Made by a program: the position numbers and the translations under genes. A stretch of DNA of 64,000 nt, from positions 659,420-723,419 of the forward strand of contig CAVZIL010000001.1 of assembly GCA_963775505.1 (NCBI GenBank), given 5' to 3'. Positions 49,558-57,573 of this stretch are shown piece by piece. Source of the stretch: JAIBJN01 sp963775505 (GTDB taxonomy: Bacteria > Actinomycetota > Thermoleophilia > Gaiellales > Gaiellaceae). The notes below the pieces were generated by a model. The model saw only the letters and a program-made list of their open reading frames with translations. It was not told the DNA's origin and searched no databases. How positions within the stretch are numbered: position 1 is the stretch's first letter; each line of letters opens with the position of its first letter.

Positions 49558-49910
49558 TCGCGCGTCGCCTCGAGCTCGAGCGTCGGCAGCTCACCCGGGG
49601 AGGGCACGAACCTCCGCATGAACCAGCGCCTGATGTACCAGAACCAGAGCATGCCGGCGATGGGCACGGTGACCGCCGCGCCCCAGAGGCCCCAGAGGAA
49701 GAAGGAGACGACCCCGGTCACGATGAGGAAGATCGCCCCCACGCGCACGTAGAGCCTCGCCTTGGCCTGGTGCGCCCGCACCTGGGGGAAGTTGCTCTCG
49801 GAGACCTGCGACGTGTCGTAGCTACGGCCGCACGAGCACTCGACCGTCTCCCCGAGCTTCGCCGAGTGGGTCTCGCCGCACTCGCATTGAACGGTGATTG
49901 GAATCGCCAC
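49554..49910 (-). CDS. Zinc-ribbon membrane protein, left-arm copy
   Basis: A GTG start at 49910 gives 118 residues. An N-terminal zinc ribbon (CECGE then CSCGR) is joined by a linker to two closely spaced hydrophobic helices (VGAIFLIVTGVVSFFLWGLW and GAAVTVPIAGMLWFWYI) and a basic/acidic tail. It is sandwiched between an APC permease and a Usp with coupled translation, so it may be a small regulatory subunit of the permease (inference). No named family is recognised. Confidence 0.75.
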   Translation of the reverse strand: MAIPITVQCECGETHSAKLGETVECSCGRSYDTSQVSESNFPQVRAHQAKARLYVRVGAIFLIVTGVVSFFLWGLWGAAVTVPIAGMLWFWYIRRWFMRRFVPSPGELPTLELEATRE

Positions 49911-49942
49911 GTGGCTCTCCGCCGATTCTAGACCCCGGGCGC

Positions 49943-49970
49943 GGAGAGGGCGGGTTTCCCCGCCCTCTCC
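49943..49970. terminator. 12-bp perfect hairpin between permease and zinc-ribbon gene, left arm
   Basis: On the minus strand GGAGAGGGCGGG pairs with CCCGCCCTCTCC around a GAAA tetraloop. There is no U-run, so partial attenuation or mRNA processing between the permease and the two small genes is likelier than full termination. An identical hairpin occurs at 63431-63458. Confidence 0.55.
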
Positions 49971-49989
49971 AGGTCGATTGGCGTTTTGG

Positions 49990-51573
49990 CTAGCGGGCGC
50001 GGGCGGCGGCGACGGCGGCCGCGCCGTCGATCGCCTCCTGCGTCGGCTGCTCGTCGCTTGGATCCTTCCAGCGCACCGGCTTGCCCCACTGCTTCTGGGC
50101 GATGATGTAGCCGAGGACGCCGGCAACCAGCACGATGACGCCGACGATGATGATCCAGGGCACGCGCTCCGTCGGGCTGGCCGTGCCCTCGGCGTACTCG
50201 GGGCTCAGGTAGTCGAAGCCGTAGCCCGTGTACTTGAGCCCGTACACCCCGAAGATAATGAAGATCGCGTTTGCGGCGCAGAAGATCCCCGCCAGCCACA
50301 TCCAGACCTTTCCCAGCTTGATCGGACGGGGCCAGTTGGAACGGTCTCGTCGCAACAGGAGCACGCCTGACAGGGCAATCACGTGCGAGAGCATGTATCC
50401 GAGGTTGCCGGCCGCGAGGATGAAGTAGATGTTCTGGAACATGAGAAGCAGGAAGATGTTCAGCAGCATGTCGACGGTCATCGCCCGGCCGGGCACGTTG
50501 TGCCTGTTGAGGGTGCCGAGCTGCTTGATCGTCATCTTCTCCTCGGAGAGCGCGTAGAGCGCCCGCGAGCCGTCCATCGTGGCCGTGTTCATGGAGAGCA
50601 GCAGGCCACCGCAGAGACAGACGACGAGGAACTTCCCGAACCCTTCGCCGGCGATCGAGTTGACGACCTCGGTGAGCCAGACGACACCGGTCGTGTCGGC
50701 GAAGAGGGTGTCGTAGCCGATCGTCCCGAGCACAACGATCGGGAGCAGGATCGACAGGAAGACGTTGAGCGCTCCCACGGAGGCAAGCGCCTTCCGGGTG
50801 TCGTTGGCCGTGTCCTTGTACTCGGGCGCGAACGTCGCTCCGGCCTCTGGCCCGTAGGTCGACCAGCCCAGGATGTACATCCAGACCATGACCATCACGA
50901 ACTGGTTGAAGAACGTCGGTGAGTCACCGTAGAACTCGACGTTCGCCGCGATGAAGTTCGAGTTGATCTCGTGGTTCTGGAAGTCGCCGGTGACGAAGCC
51001 GCCGATGGCGATCACGAGGATCGGGAAGATCATCAGGGCCCCGACGACGTAGCTGAGCCCGACGGCCGGACGCATGCCGCGGATGTTGAAGATCCAGCAG
51101 AGCACGATGCAGGCGACGCCGATCAGCTGTGGCCAGCCGAGCGGGGAGTAGATGATCGGCGGGTCCCAGGTCGTGGTTGCGAAGTAGCTGTCGGCGCCGA
51201 ACTCGGCGATGAGCAGGTACCCGATCAGGCTGCCGTAGATCGCGAGCACGCTCGACCACGCAAACCAGTAGCCGAAGACTGCGATCGGTCCCGCGAAGGA
51301 GAAGTGCTTTCGCCAGCCCTCGCGTGCGTAGACCGACAGCCCTCCCGGCTTGTCCGGGAACATGGCGGCCGGCTCGCAGTAGATGTAGGCCTGGAGCGCG
51401 CCGATGAGGGCCGAGATGATCCAGAGGATGATCGCGGGCGTGCCTCCGAGCGCGAGGATCGAGCCCCAGAGGCCGATGAGCAGGAAGCCCGGATTGGCGA
51501 GACCGATGACGAAGCCGTCCCACCAGCGGATCGTCTTGAGGAGACGTCGTTCGTCTACTGCTACTTCAGCCAT
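49990..51573 (-). CDS. APC-superfamily permease, left-arm copy (intact)
   Basis: A 527-residue polytopic protein with about twelve spans. Family landmarks include WWDGFVIGLANPGFLLIGLWG in span 1, YIYCEPAAMFPDKPGGLSVY (the APC consensus 'E-x-x-x-x-F-P-x-x-G-G-x-Y'), WSTYGPEAGATFAPEYKD, and MNTATMDGSRALYALSEE before span 9. The substrate is probably an amino acid or amine. It is placed immediately upstream of the TMADH/ETF set, so a methylated amine is possible. It is transcribed divergently from the aldehyde dehydrogenase. The reference copy for judging the broken right-arm copy. Confidence 0.9.
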   Translation of the reverse strand: MAEVAVDERRLLKTIRWWDGFVIGLANPGFLLIGLWGSILALGGTPAIILWIISALIGALQAYIYCEPAAMFPDKPGGLSVYAREGWRKHFSFAGPIAVFGYWFAWSSVLAIYGSLIGYLLIAEFGADSYFATTTWDPPIIYSPLGWPQLIGVACIVLCWIFNIRGMRPAVGLSYVVGALMIFPILVIAIGGFVTGDFQNHEINSNFIAANVEFYGDSPTFFNQFVMVMVWMYILGWSTYGPEAGATFAPEYKDTANDTRKALASVGALNVFLSILLPIVVLGTIGYDTLFADTTGVVWLTEVVNSIAGEGFGKFLVVCLCGGLLLSMNTATMDGSRALYALSEEKMTIKQLGTLNRHNVPGRAMTVDMLLNIFLLLMFQNIYFILAAGNLGYMLSHVIALSGVLLLRRDRSNWPRPIKLGKVWMWLAGIFCAANAIFIIFGVYGLKYTGYGFDYLSPEYAEGTASPTERVPWIIIVGVIVLVAGVLGYIIAQKQWGKPVRWKDPSDEQPTQEAIDGAAAVAAARAR

Positions 51574-51750
51574 GCACCCTCCTCTGAATCGAGAGACGCC
51601 CTAGCCGCCCGCGACTCTAATCGGCACATCGGATTGCTCGCGGCCGGCATCTCGCCTTCATGGGATGCGCGACGTTAACACTCGGACGAAGCGACTTCAA
51701 TGGCCGAATGGACATGCGAGACTGTCTGCGACTGTACGGAAGGAGAGGAC

Positions 51751-53187
51751 ATGGCGATTGCGATCCGTCAGGACGCATACATCGGCGGCGAGTGGATTCC
51801 CGGCGACGGCGAGGAGATCGAGGTCACGAGCCCGGCCTCCGGCGAGCTCCTGGGAACGGTTGGGGCCTCGTCGCCGGCGCAGGTCGACGCGGCGGTGGCC
51901 GCCGCCGCCGAGGCGTTCCGGAGCTGGCGCAAGGTCTCGCTCCTCGACCGCGTGGAGCTTTGCCGGGCCGCGTTCGCGATCTGCATGGAGCGCTCCGACG
52001 AGATCGCCGAGATGATCACCCGCGAGGTCGGCAAGACGATCAGGGAGTCCCGGGAGGAAATGGTCGAGTACACGGCCGACCACTTCCGCCGCGCCTCCGA
52101 AGACGTGCTCCGCTACGCCGGCAAGGTCCTCCCCTCGACGCAGGAGCGCACGAACGACAAGAGGATCGTCGTCGTCCAGGAGCCGATCGGGGTCGTGGCG
52201 GCGGTCACGCCGTGGAACTTCCCCGTCGACATCGCCGGCATCCCGATCGTCTACGGCCTGGCGATCGGCTGCACGGCGGTCTGGAAGCCGTCGGAGCACG
52301 CGCCGCTCTGCGCCAACATGTTCGCGGAGGTCGTCCACGACGCCGGCTTCCCGGCCGGGACGCTGAACGTCGTGCACGGTCGCGGTGACGTCGGGTCGGC
52401 CCTCGTCCGCCATCCGGACGTCGGCGCCGTCGTCTTCACCGGCTCGTCGCGCACCGGCGAGCAGGTCGCCCGCGACGCCGCGCTCAAGAGTCGTGTCCTC
52501 GAGCTCGGGGGCAACGGGCCGCAGATCGTCCTCGCCGACGCCGACATCGACAAGGCCGCGGACGCTGCCATCGTGGGCTGCTTCTACCTCGCCGGCCAGT
52601 GCTGCACCGCCGCAGAGCGGATCCTCGTCCACGAGTCGGTCAAGGACGCCTTCGTCGACGCGCTCACTGGGCGGACGAAGGCCCTCCGGGTGGGCGACCC
52701 GCTCGACGAGGAGACCGACATGGGCCCGCTCTGCACGCCCGAGGTGCTCGCGCGGACGCAGGAGCATCTCGACGACGCCGTCGGCAAGGGCGCGCGTGTC
52801 GTGCTCGGCGGCGGCCACGAGGGTCAGTTCTTCGAGCCGACGATCGTCGACGGCGTCACGAGCGACATGCGGATCGCCCGGGAGGAGACCTTCGGGCCGG
52901 TGGCGCCGATCATCTCCTTCTCGACGCTCGACGAGGCGCTCGCGATCGCCAACGAGACGGAGTACGGACTGACCGCGTCAGTCTTCACGCGCTCGCTCCA
53001 CGACGCCTGGCACGCCGCCGAGGAGCTGCGCCACGGCACCGTGCACATCAACGAGACGACGAACTACTGGGACCAGCTCGCCCCGTTCGGCGGCGCGAAG
53101 AAGTCGGGCACGGGCCGGGAGCTCGCAGGCTGGATGCTCGACGCCCTGACGGAGACGAAGCAGATCACGTTCGATCTCGGCGACTGA
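51751..53187 (+). CDS. NAD(P)-dependent aldehyde dehydrogenase, left-arm copy
   Basis: ATG at 51751 is chosen for AAGGAGAGG 6-7 bases upstream; 478 residues. The ALDH motifs are all present: VTPWNFPVDIAGIPI (cofactor/oxyanion Asn), KPSEHAP, FTGSSRTGEQVA, general-base Glu in LELGGNGPQ, nucleophile Cys in FYLAGQCCTAAERI, and EETFGPVAPI. It ends one base before the GMC oxidoreductase stop, so the two are convergent. Likely oxidises the aldehyde made by that enzyme or by amine oxidation. The preceding 177-base gap is the shared promoter with the permease. Confidence 0.92.
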   Translation: MAIAIRQDAYIGGEWIPGDGEEIEVTSPASGELLGTVGASSPAQVDAAVAAAAEAFRSWRKVSLLDRVELCRAAFAICMERSDEIAEMITREVGKTIRESREEMVEYTADHFRRASEDVLRYAGKVLPSTQERTNDKRIVVVQEPIGVVAAVTPWNFPVDIAGIPIVYGLAIGCTAVWKPSEHAPLCANMFAEVVHDAGFPAGTLNVVHGRGDVGSALVRHPDVGAVVFTGSSRTGEQVARDAALKSRVLELGGNGPQIVLADADIDKAADAAIVGCFYLAGQCCTAAERILVHESVKDAFVDALTGRTKALRVGDPLDEETDMGPLCTPEVLARTQEHLDDAVGKGARVVLGGGHEGQFFEPTIVDGVTSDMRIAREETFGPVAPIISFSTLDEALAIANETEYGLTASVFTRSLHDAWHAAEELRHGTVHINETTNYWDQLAPFGGAKKSGTGRELAGWMLDALTETKQITFDLGD

Positions 53188-53188
53188 G

Positions 53189-55282
53189 CTAAGGAGCCAC
53201 CGGTTGCAGGCGGGCGCGTTCGATCAGGCGCTCGGTGCAGCGGAGCGAGTTGGCGCAGATCGTCGACGTCGGCGCCATCGGGCCCGACGTCGGGAAGACC
53301 GCGCCGTCCATGACGTAGAGGTTGGGAACGTCGTGTGAGGCGCACCAGCGGTCGACGACCGACGTGGCGGGGTCGTCACCCATCCGCGTCGTCCCGAGCA
53401 GGTGCCAGCCCCACTGCGACCAGTCGGCGACGATCGTTTTCGCGGCCCCGGCGGCCTCGTGCGCCTCCTGCGCGCGCGCGAGCTGGAACTCGAGGTTCGC
53501 GCGCATCTCGTCGTCGATCGTGAACGTGATCTTCGGCGCCGGGATCCCGTCGGAGTCGGTCAGCTTCGGGTCGAGCGTGACCGTGTTCGACTCGTGCGGA
53601 AGGTCTTCGATCCCGACGCCCCAGTCGAAGGCGTGCCCGAGCGTCGACTCCGTCAGGTCGTGAATCGCCGAGCCCCAGCGCTCGCCGAAGGGGAGGTCGT
53701 CGTAGCGGAAGAGGCTGAAGAGCGGCCCGCCGAGCGGCATCACGTCCCACTGCGCGCCGAGCGGAAAGCCGTGCGACTCGTCGTGGTCGGCGAATTCGAG
53801 CGAGAGGAGCTGCGTCCCCCAGGGGCCGAGCCAGCCCTCGAGGTCGTCCTCGTAGATCCCGAGGACGCTCATGTACGGGTGGAGCATGAGCCGCTTGCCG
53901 ACGAGCCCGGAGGAGTTGGCGAGCCCGTCCTCGCCGCCCGAGAGCAGGAGGAGGCGCGCCGTGCCGACGCCGTTCCCGGCGACGATGACGACGTCCGCCC
54001 TCTGGTGATGCTCGATCCCGTCGCGGTCGACGTAGATCGCGCCGGTGGCGAGCCCGTTCCCGTTCGTCGTGATCTCGCGGACGCGCGCACCGGTGACGAG
54101 CTTCGCCCCGTGCTCGAGCGCCTGCGGCCACATGGTCGTGTCCGTGGAGCTCTTGGCGCCCTTCGGGCACCCCCACATGCAGGTGCCCGTGCGCTCGCAC
54201 CCGGCGAGGCTTCCGACCTCCTGCGAGCGGATCGCGTGCGCCGCCGGCCACCAGTGCCAGTTGAGCTCGTTCATCCCCTCGGCGGCCCGGCGCCCGATCG
54301 AGCCGATGGGGAGCGGGGGGAGAAGCGGAGGGGGGCCGGGAGGGTAGTTCGGGTCGCCGGCCATGCCGGAGATCTGCATCTCCTGGTCGATCCGTTCGTA
54401 GAACGGCTTCATCTCGTCGTAGGAGATGGGCCAGTCGTCGGCGATCCCGTGGAGCGTGCGCAGCTTGTAGTCCTGCGGGCGCAGCCGCACCCACTGCGCG
54501 CAGAAGTGGATCGTGCTGCCGCCGACCGCGTTGTACATGACCGGCGTGATCGGCGAGCTCGAGCACTCGAGCGGACAGTCGGACGGGTGCTGCCGGGTGT
54601 TCGGGTTCGGGCTCCACTGCGCGTCCGCGACCAGCTCCCACTCGAGCTTGTCGCCGGGGAAGTCGGACGCGTTCTCCCAGCCGCCCTGTTCCAGGCAGAC
54701 GACCTTGAAGCCGGCCTCGGCGAGGTGGCGGGCAGCGACCGAGCCGCCCGCACCGGCCCCGATGACGACGACGTCGGCCTTCTCCTCGCCGCCGTTTCCC
54801 GAGATCGAGAACGAGAGCGGCTCGGCCGGGGCGACCGGCTCAGGCGGAGGGGCCGCGACGGTGCTGACGGGGCCGCGGGCGAACACGGGGTCGAGAAGCC
54901 CGTCGCGCAGGTCGTACTCCGCCTCGTCGGGGAAGGGGATCCGCTTGCCCTGCCCCGGGTAGCCGATCCGCTTGCGGACCTTGAGGTTCATGTAGTAGCC
55001 GCCCGAGGCGATCTGGGCCAGGGCGGAGAATCCGTCCGGATCGTCCGCGTGGAGCCGCCGGGCCTCGTCCACCGGATCGCGCCCGGCCGCCGCGTCGAGC
55101 ACGGCGGCCAGCGCGGGCACCAGGTCGGGCCGGGCCTCGAGAGCCCGGTCGAGCCACTTCTCTGCCGAGCCGGCCTCGCTGGCCGAGGGCATCTCGTCCG
55201 TGGCCGGTATGAGGACGTCCGCGAGCGCCCAGAAGGTCGTGCGCTGCTCCGAGGTCAGCTGGTGCTCGCTCGTGACCGCCAT
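53189..55282 (-). CDS. GMC oxidoreductase with N-terminal gluconate-dehydrogenase-subunit-3-like domain, left arm
   Basis: A 697-residue protein. Residues 1-130 (LTSEQRTTFWALADVLIPAT onward) resemble the small subunit of gluconate/alcohol FAD dehydrogenases. Residues 165-690 are a GMC flavoenzyme with the FAD motif GAGAGG at 175-180, GGWENASDFPGDKLEW, and the C-terminal WGWHLLGTTRMGDDPATSVVD that supplies the active-site His/Asn pair region. A Cys-rich insert CERTGTCMWGCPKGAKSS is characteristic of this subgroup. It oxidises an alcohol or polyol of unknown identity. It is transcribed just downstream (7-base gap) of the luciferase-like gene. Confidence 0.87.
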   Translation of the reverse strand: MAVTSEHQLTSEQRTTFWALADVLIPATDEMPSASEAGSAEKWLDRALEARPDLVPALAAVLDAAAGRDPVDEARRLHADDPDGFSALAQIASGGYYMNLKVRKRIGYPGQGKRIPFPDEAEYDLRDGLLDPVFARGPVSTVAAPPPEPVAPAEPLSFSISGNGGEEKADVVVIGAGAGGSVAARHLAEAGFKVVCLEQGGWENASDFPGDKLEWELVADAQWSPNPNTRQHPSDCPLECSSSPITPVMYNAVGGSTIHFCAQWVRLRPQDYKLRTLHGIADDWPISYDEMKPFYERIDQEMQISGMAGDPNYPPGPPPLLPPLPIGSIGRRAAEGMNELNWHWWPAAHAIRSQEVGSLAGCERTGTCMWGCPKGAKSSTDTTMWPQALEHGAKLVTGARVREITTNGNGLATGAIYVDRDGIEHHQRADVVIVAGNGVGTARLLLLSGGEDGLANSSGLVGKRLMLHPYMSVLGIYEDDLEGWLGPWGTQLLSLEFADHDESHGFPLGAQWDVMPLGGPLFSLFRYDDLPFGERWGSAIHDLTESTLGHAFDWGVGIEDLPHESNTVTLDPKLTDSDGIPAPKITFTIDDEMRANLEFQLARAQEAHEAAGAAKTIVADWSQWGWHLLGTTRMGDDPATSVVDRWCASHDVPNLYVMDGAVFPTSGPMAPTSTICANSLRCTERLIERARLQPVAP

Positions 55283-55289
55283 GACACTC

Positions 55290-56351
55290 CTAGCCGGCCA
55301 CTCCCGCCGTGCTGAACGCGGGCATCACCTCGTCCGCGATGAGCTGGAGCTGGCCCTGGACGTCCGGGACGTCGACGTCTCTCTGGGCGAACAGCTTCAG
55401 GATGTAGGGGTCGGTGATGCAGAGGATCATGTGGTTGACGCCCGCCGACTCGATCTCCTTGATCTGCTCGGCGCACTCCTCGGGCGTCCCCGCGATCGAG
55501 AGCTTGTCGGCGATCTCGGGCGTCGTCATCTCGTACGCCTTCTCAAGGTCGCCGCTACCAAGGACCGCGACGATCTCTTTCACCTCGTCAGGGTCGATGC
55601 CGTGCGCCTCGAACTGCTCGTCCGGCTGGGAGGAGAGGTAGAAGGTGACGATGGCGCGCGCCGCCGTCTTCGCCTTCTCCGAGTCGGGCCCGCAGGTGAC
55701 GACGCACCAGGCGCCGATGTCGAGCGTCTTCCAGTCGCGGCCGGCGCTCTCGGCGCCGATCTTCACGTTCTCGACGACGTAGTCGTACCAGGCCTTGTTG
55801 TAGCCGAGCGCGCTGTGGACGCCGTCGGAGACCTCGCCCGCGAGCTGCATCGACTTCGGGCCGCGCATGGCGCCGATGTAGAGCGGAAGCCGCTCCTGCA
55901 CGGGTCGCGCGAAGGTGAAGAGCCCGTTGTAGCGGTGGAACTGGCCCTCGTACGTGATCGCCCCGTTGTCGAGGAAGGTGCGCATCACCTCGTGCGCTTC
56001 CTTGACCCGCGAGAACGGCTTGATCGTCTTCCAGTCGACGCCGTACTGCGCGAGCATCCCGAAGTTGCCGCAGGAGATGACGCCTTCCGCGCGGCCGCCC
56101 GTCAGCTCGTCGAGGGTGGCGAGCGCCTGGCAGATGAGCGTCGGCTCGCGGAGATAGACGCTCGAGAGGTTCGGCCCGAAGCGCACGTTCTTCGTCTTGT
56201 CGGCGGCCGCCGCGTAGAGCAGCCAGAGGTCCTTGTGCCAGGTCTCGTCGGCTGCATAGCACGCGTAGTAGCCCAGCTCGTCGGCCTTCTTGATGTGCTC
56301 GAGCGAATCCGCGAGCGGGTAGTCGAGCAGCGTCGTGTAGCTGAACTTCAT
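55290..56351 (-). CDS. Luciferase-like (F420/flavin-dependent) oxidoreductase, left arm
   Basis: A 353-residue LLM-class protein: MKFSYTTLLDYPLADSLEHI, the substrate-pocket region CYAADETWHKDLW, a cofactor loop near RFGPNLSSVYLREP, and the late SIAGTPEECAEQIKEIESAG helix typical of F420-dependent 'mer'-like members. In actinobacteria these usually use F420 rather than FMN plus reductase (family knowledge; the cofactor here is not proven). It heads the leftward LLM-GMC pair and faces its own inverted copy across 153 bases. Confidence 0.88.
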   Translation of the reverse strand: MKFSYTTLLDYPLADSLEHIKKADELGYYACYAADETWHKDLWLLYAAAADKTKNVRFGPNLSSVYLREPTLICQALATLDELTGGRAEGVISCGNFGMLAQYGVDWKTIKPFSRVKEAHEVMRTFLDNGAITYEGQFHRYNGLFTFARPVQERLPLYIGAMRGPKSMQLAGEVSDGVHSALGYNKAWYDYVVENVKIGAESAGRDWKTLDIGAWCVVTCGPDSEKAKTAARAIVTFYLSSQPDEQFEAHGIDPDEVKEIVAVLGSGDLEKAYEMTTPEIADKLSIAGTPEECAEQIKEIESAGVNHMILCITDPYILKLFAQRDVDVPDVQGQLQLIADEVMPAFSTAGVAG

Positions 56352-56504
56352 GCCTCTCCTCCTTTGGCGATCCCGGCGCGATCATCTCGCCTGACGCTCC
56401 CGACCGCAAGGTCTCGCGCGGAAGGAATCGAGGGCTGGTCAAGCGAAGTGGCAGGGGTTACGATCGCCCGCGTCAAAGTCAAGGTCTGAAGGAATCGGCG
56501 AGGC
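56352..56504. promoter_or_regulatory. Divergent promoter region at the axis of the inverted duplication
   Basis: These 153 bases separate two near-identical luciferase-like genes pointing outward. The flanks carry good ribosome sites for each start, including GGAGGAG-type purines on the minus side and GAAGGAATCGGCGAGGC on the plus side. The region itself is not an obvious palindrome, so the duplication axis does not preserve one shared ancestral promoter sequence on both sides. Confidence 0.5.
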
Positions 56505-57568
56505 ATGAAGTTCAGCTACACGACGCTGCTCGACTACCCGCTCGCCGACTCGCTGGAGCACATCAAGACGGCCGACGAGCTCGGGTACTACGCCTGCTAC
56601 GCGGCCGACGAGACCTGGCACAAGGATCTCTGGCTGCTGTATGCGGCGGCCGCCGACAAGACGAAGAACGTCCGCTTCGGGCCCAACCTCTCCAGCGTGT
56701 ACCTGCGCGAGCCGACGCTCATCTGCCAGGCGCTCGCCACCCTCGACGAGCTCACCGGCGGCCGCGCGGAGGGCGTCATCTCCTGCGGCAACTTCGGGAT
56801 GCTCTCGCAGTACGGCGTCGACTGGAAGGCGATCAAGCCGTTCTCCCGGGTCAAGGAGGCGCACGAGGTCATGCGCACCTTCCTCGACAACGGGGCGATC
56901 ACGTACGAGGGCCAGTTCCACCAGTACGCCGGCCTCTTCACCTTCGCGCGGCCCGTGCAGGAGCGCCTGCCCCTCTACATCGGCGCCATGCGCGGCCCGA
57001 AGTCGATGCAGCTCGCCGGCGAGGTCTCCGACGGCGTCCACAGCGCGCTGGGCTACAACAAGGCGTGGTACGAGTACGTCGTCGAGAACGTCAAGATCGG
57101 CGCCGAGAGCGCCGGCCGCGACTGGAAGACGCTCGACATCGGCGCCTGGTGCGTCGTCACCTGCGGGCCCGACTCGGAGAAGGCGAAGACCGCGGCGCGG
57201 GCCATCGTCACCTTCTACCTCTCCTCCCAGCCGGACGAGCAGTTCGAGGCGCACGGCATCGACCCGGCCGAGACGAAGGCGATCGTCGAGGTCCTCGGCA
57301 CCGGCGACCTCGAGAAGGCGTACGAGATGACGACGCCCGAGATCGCCGACAAGCTCTCGATCGCCGGCACGCCGGAGGAGTGCGTGGCCAAGATCAAGGA
57401 GATGGAGTCGGCGGGGGTCAACCACATGATCCTCTGCATCACCGACCCCTACATCCTCAAGCTGTTCGCCCAGCGGGACGTGGACGTGCCGGACGTCAAC
57501 GGCCAGCTCCGGCTCATCGCCGAAGAGGTCATGCCCGGCGTTCAACGGGGTGGGCGAGTGTTGGGTAG
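56505..57568 (+). pseudogene. Luciferase-like oxidoreductase, right-arm copy with two inserted bases at its 3' end
   Basis: It matches the left copy over essentially its full length, with about 20 conservative residue changes (for example YNGLF/YAGLF). Near 57540-57550 two extra G (in CCCGGCG and ACGGGG) shift the frame and the true stop TAG at 57566-57568 is missed. Removing them gives EEVMPAFNGWASVG and exactly 353 codons plus stop, the left-arm length. As sequenced, the frame instead runs on into the GMC gene. Probably a functional gene with sequence errors. Confidence 0.82.
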
Positions 57569-57573
57569 GAGAC

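Larger units (their letters stand above)
49090..56351. repeat. Left arm of a large inverted gene duplication
   Basis: Gene order from the axis outward: LLM, GMC (both leftward), ALDH (rightward), APC permease, zinc-ribbon protein, Usp (leftward). Every gene has its mirror image in 56505-64000. The left arm is the tidy copy: all frames are intact and ALDH and GMC stops are one base apart. Confidence 0.92.

Noticed and set aside
49943..49970. Standard Rho-independent terminator after the APC permease
   Set aside because: The stem is strong but no U-run follows on either strand, and the next genes are closely linked; recorded only as a hairpin with uncertain role.
51751..55282. Choline dehydrogenase and betaine-aldehyde dehydrogenase (BetA/BetB) assignment for the GMC and ALDH genes
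   Set aside because: The GMC protein has an extra N-terminal domain and a Cys-rich insert not typical of BetA, and the ALDH shows no betaine-aldehyde-specific feature I can defend.
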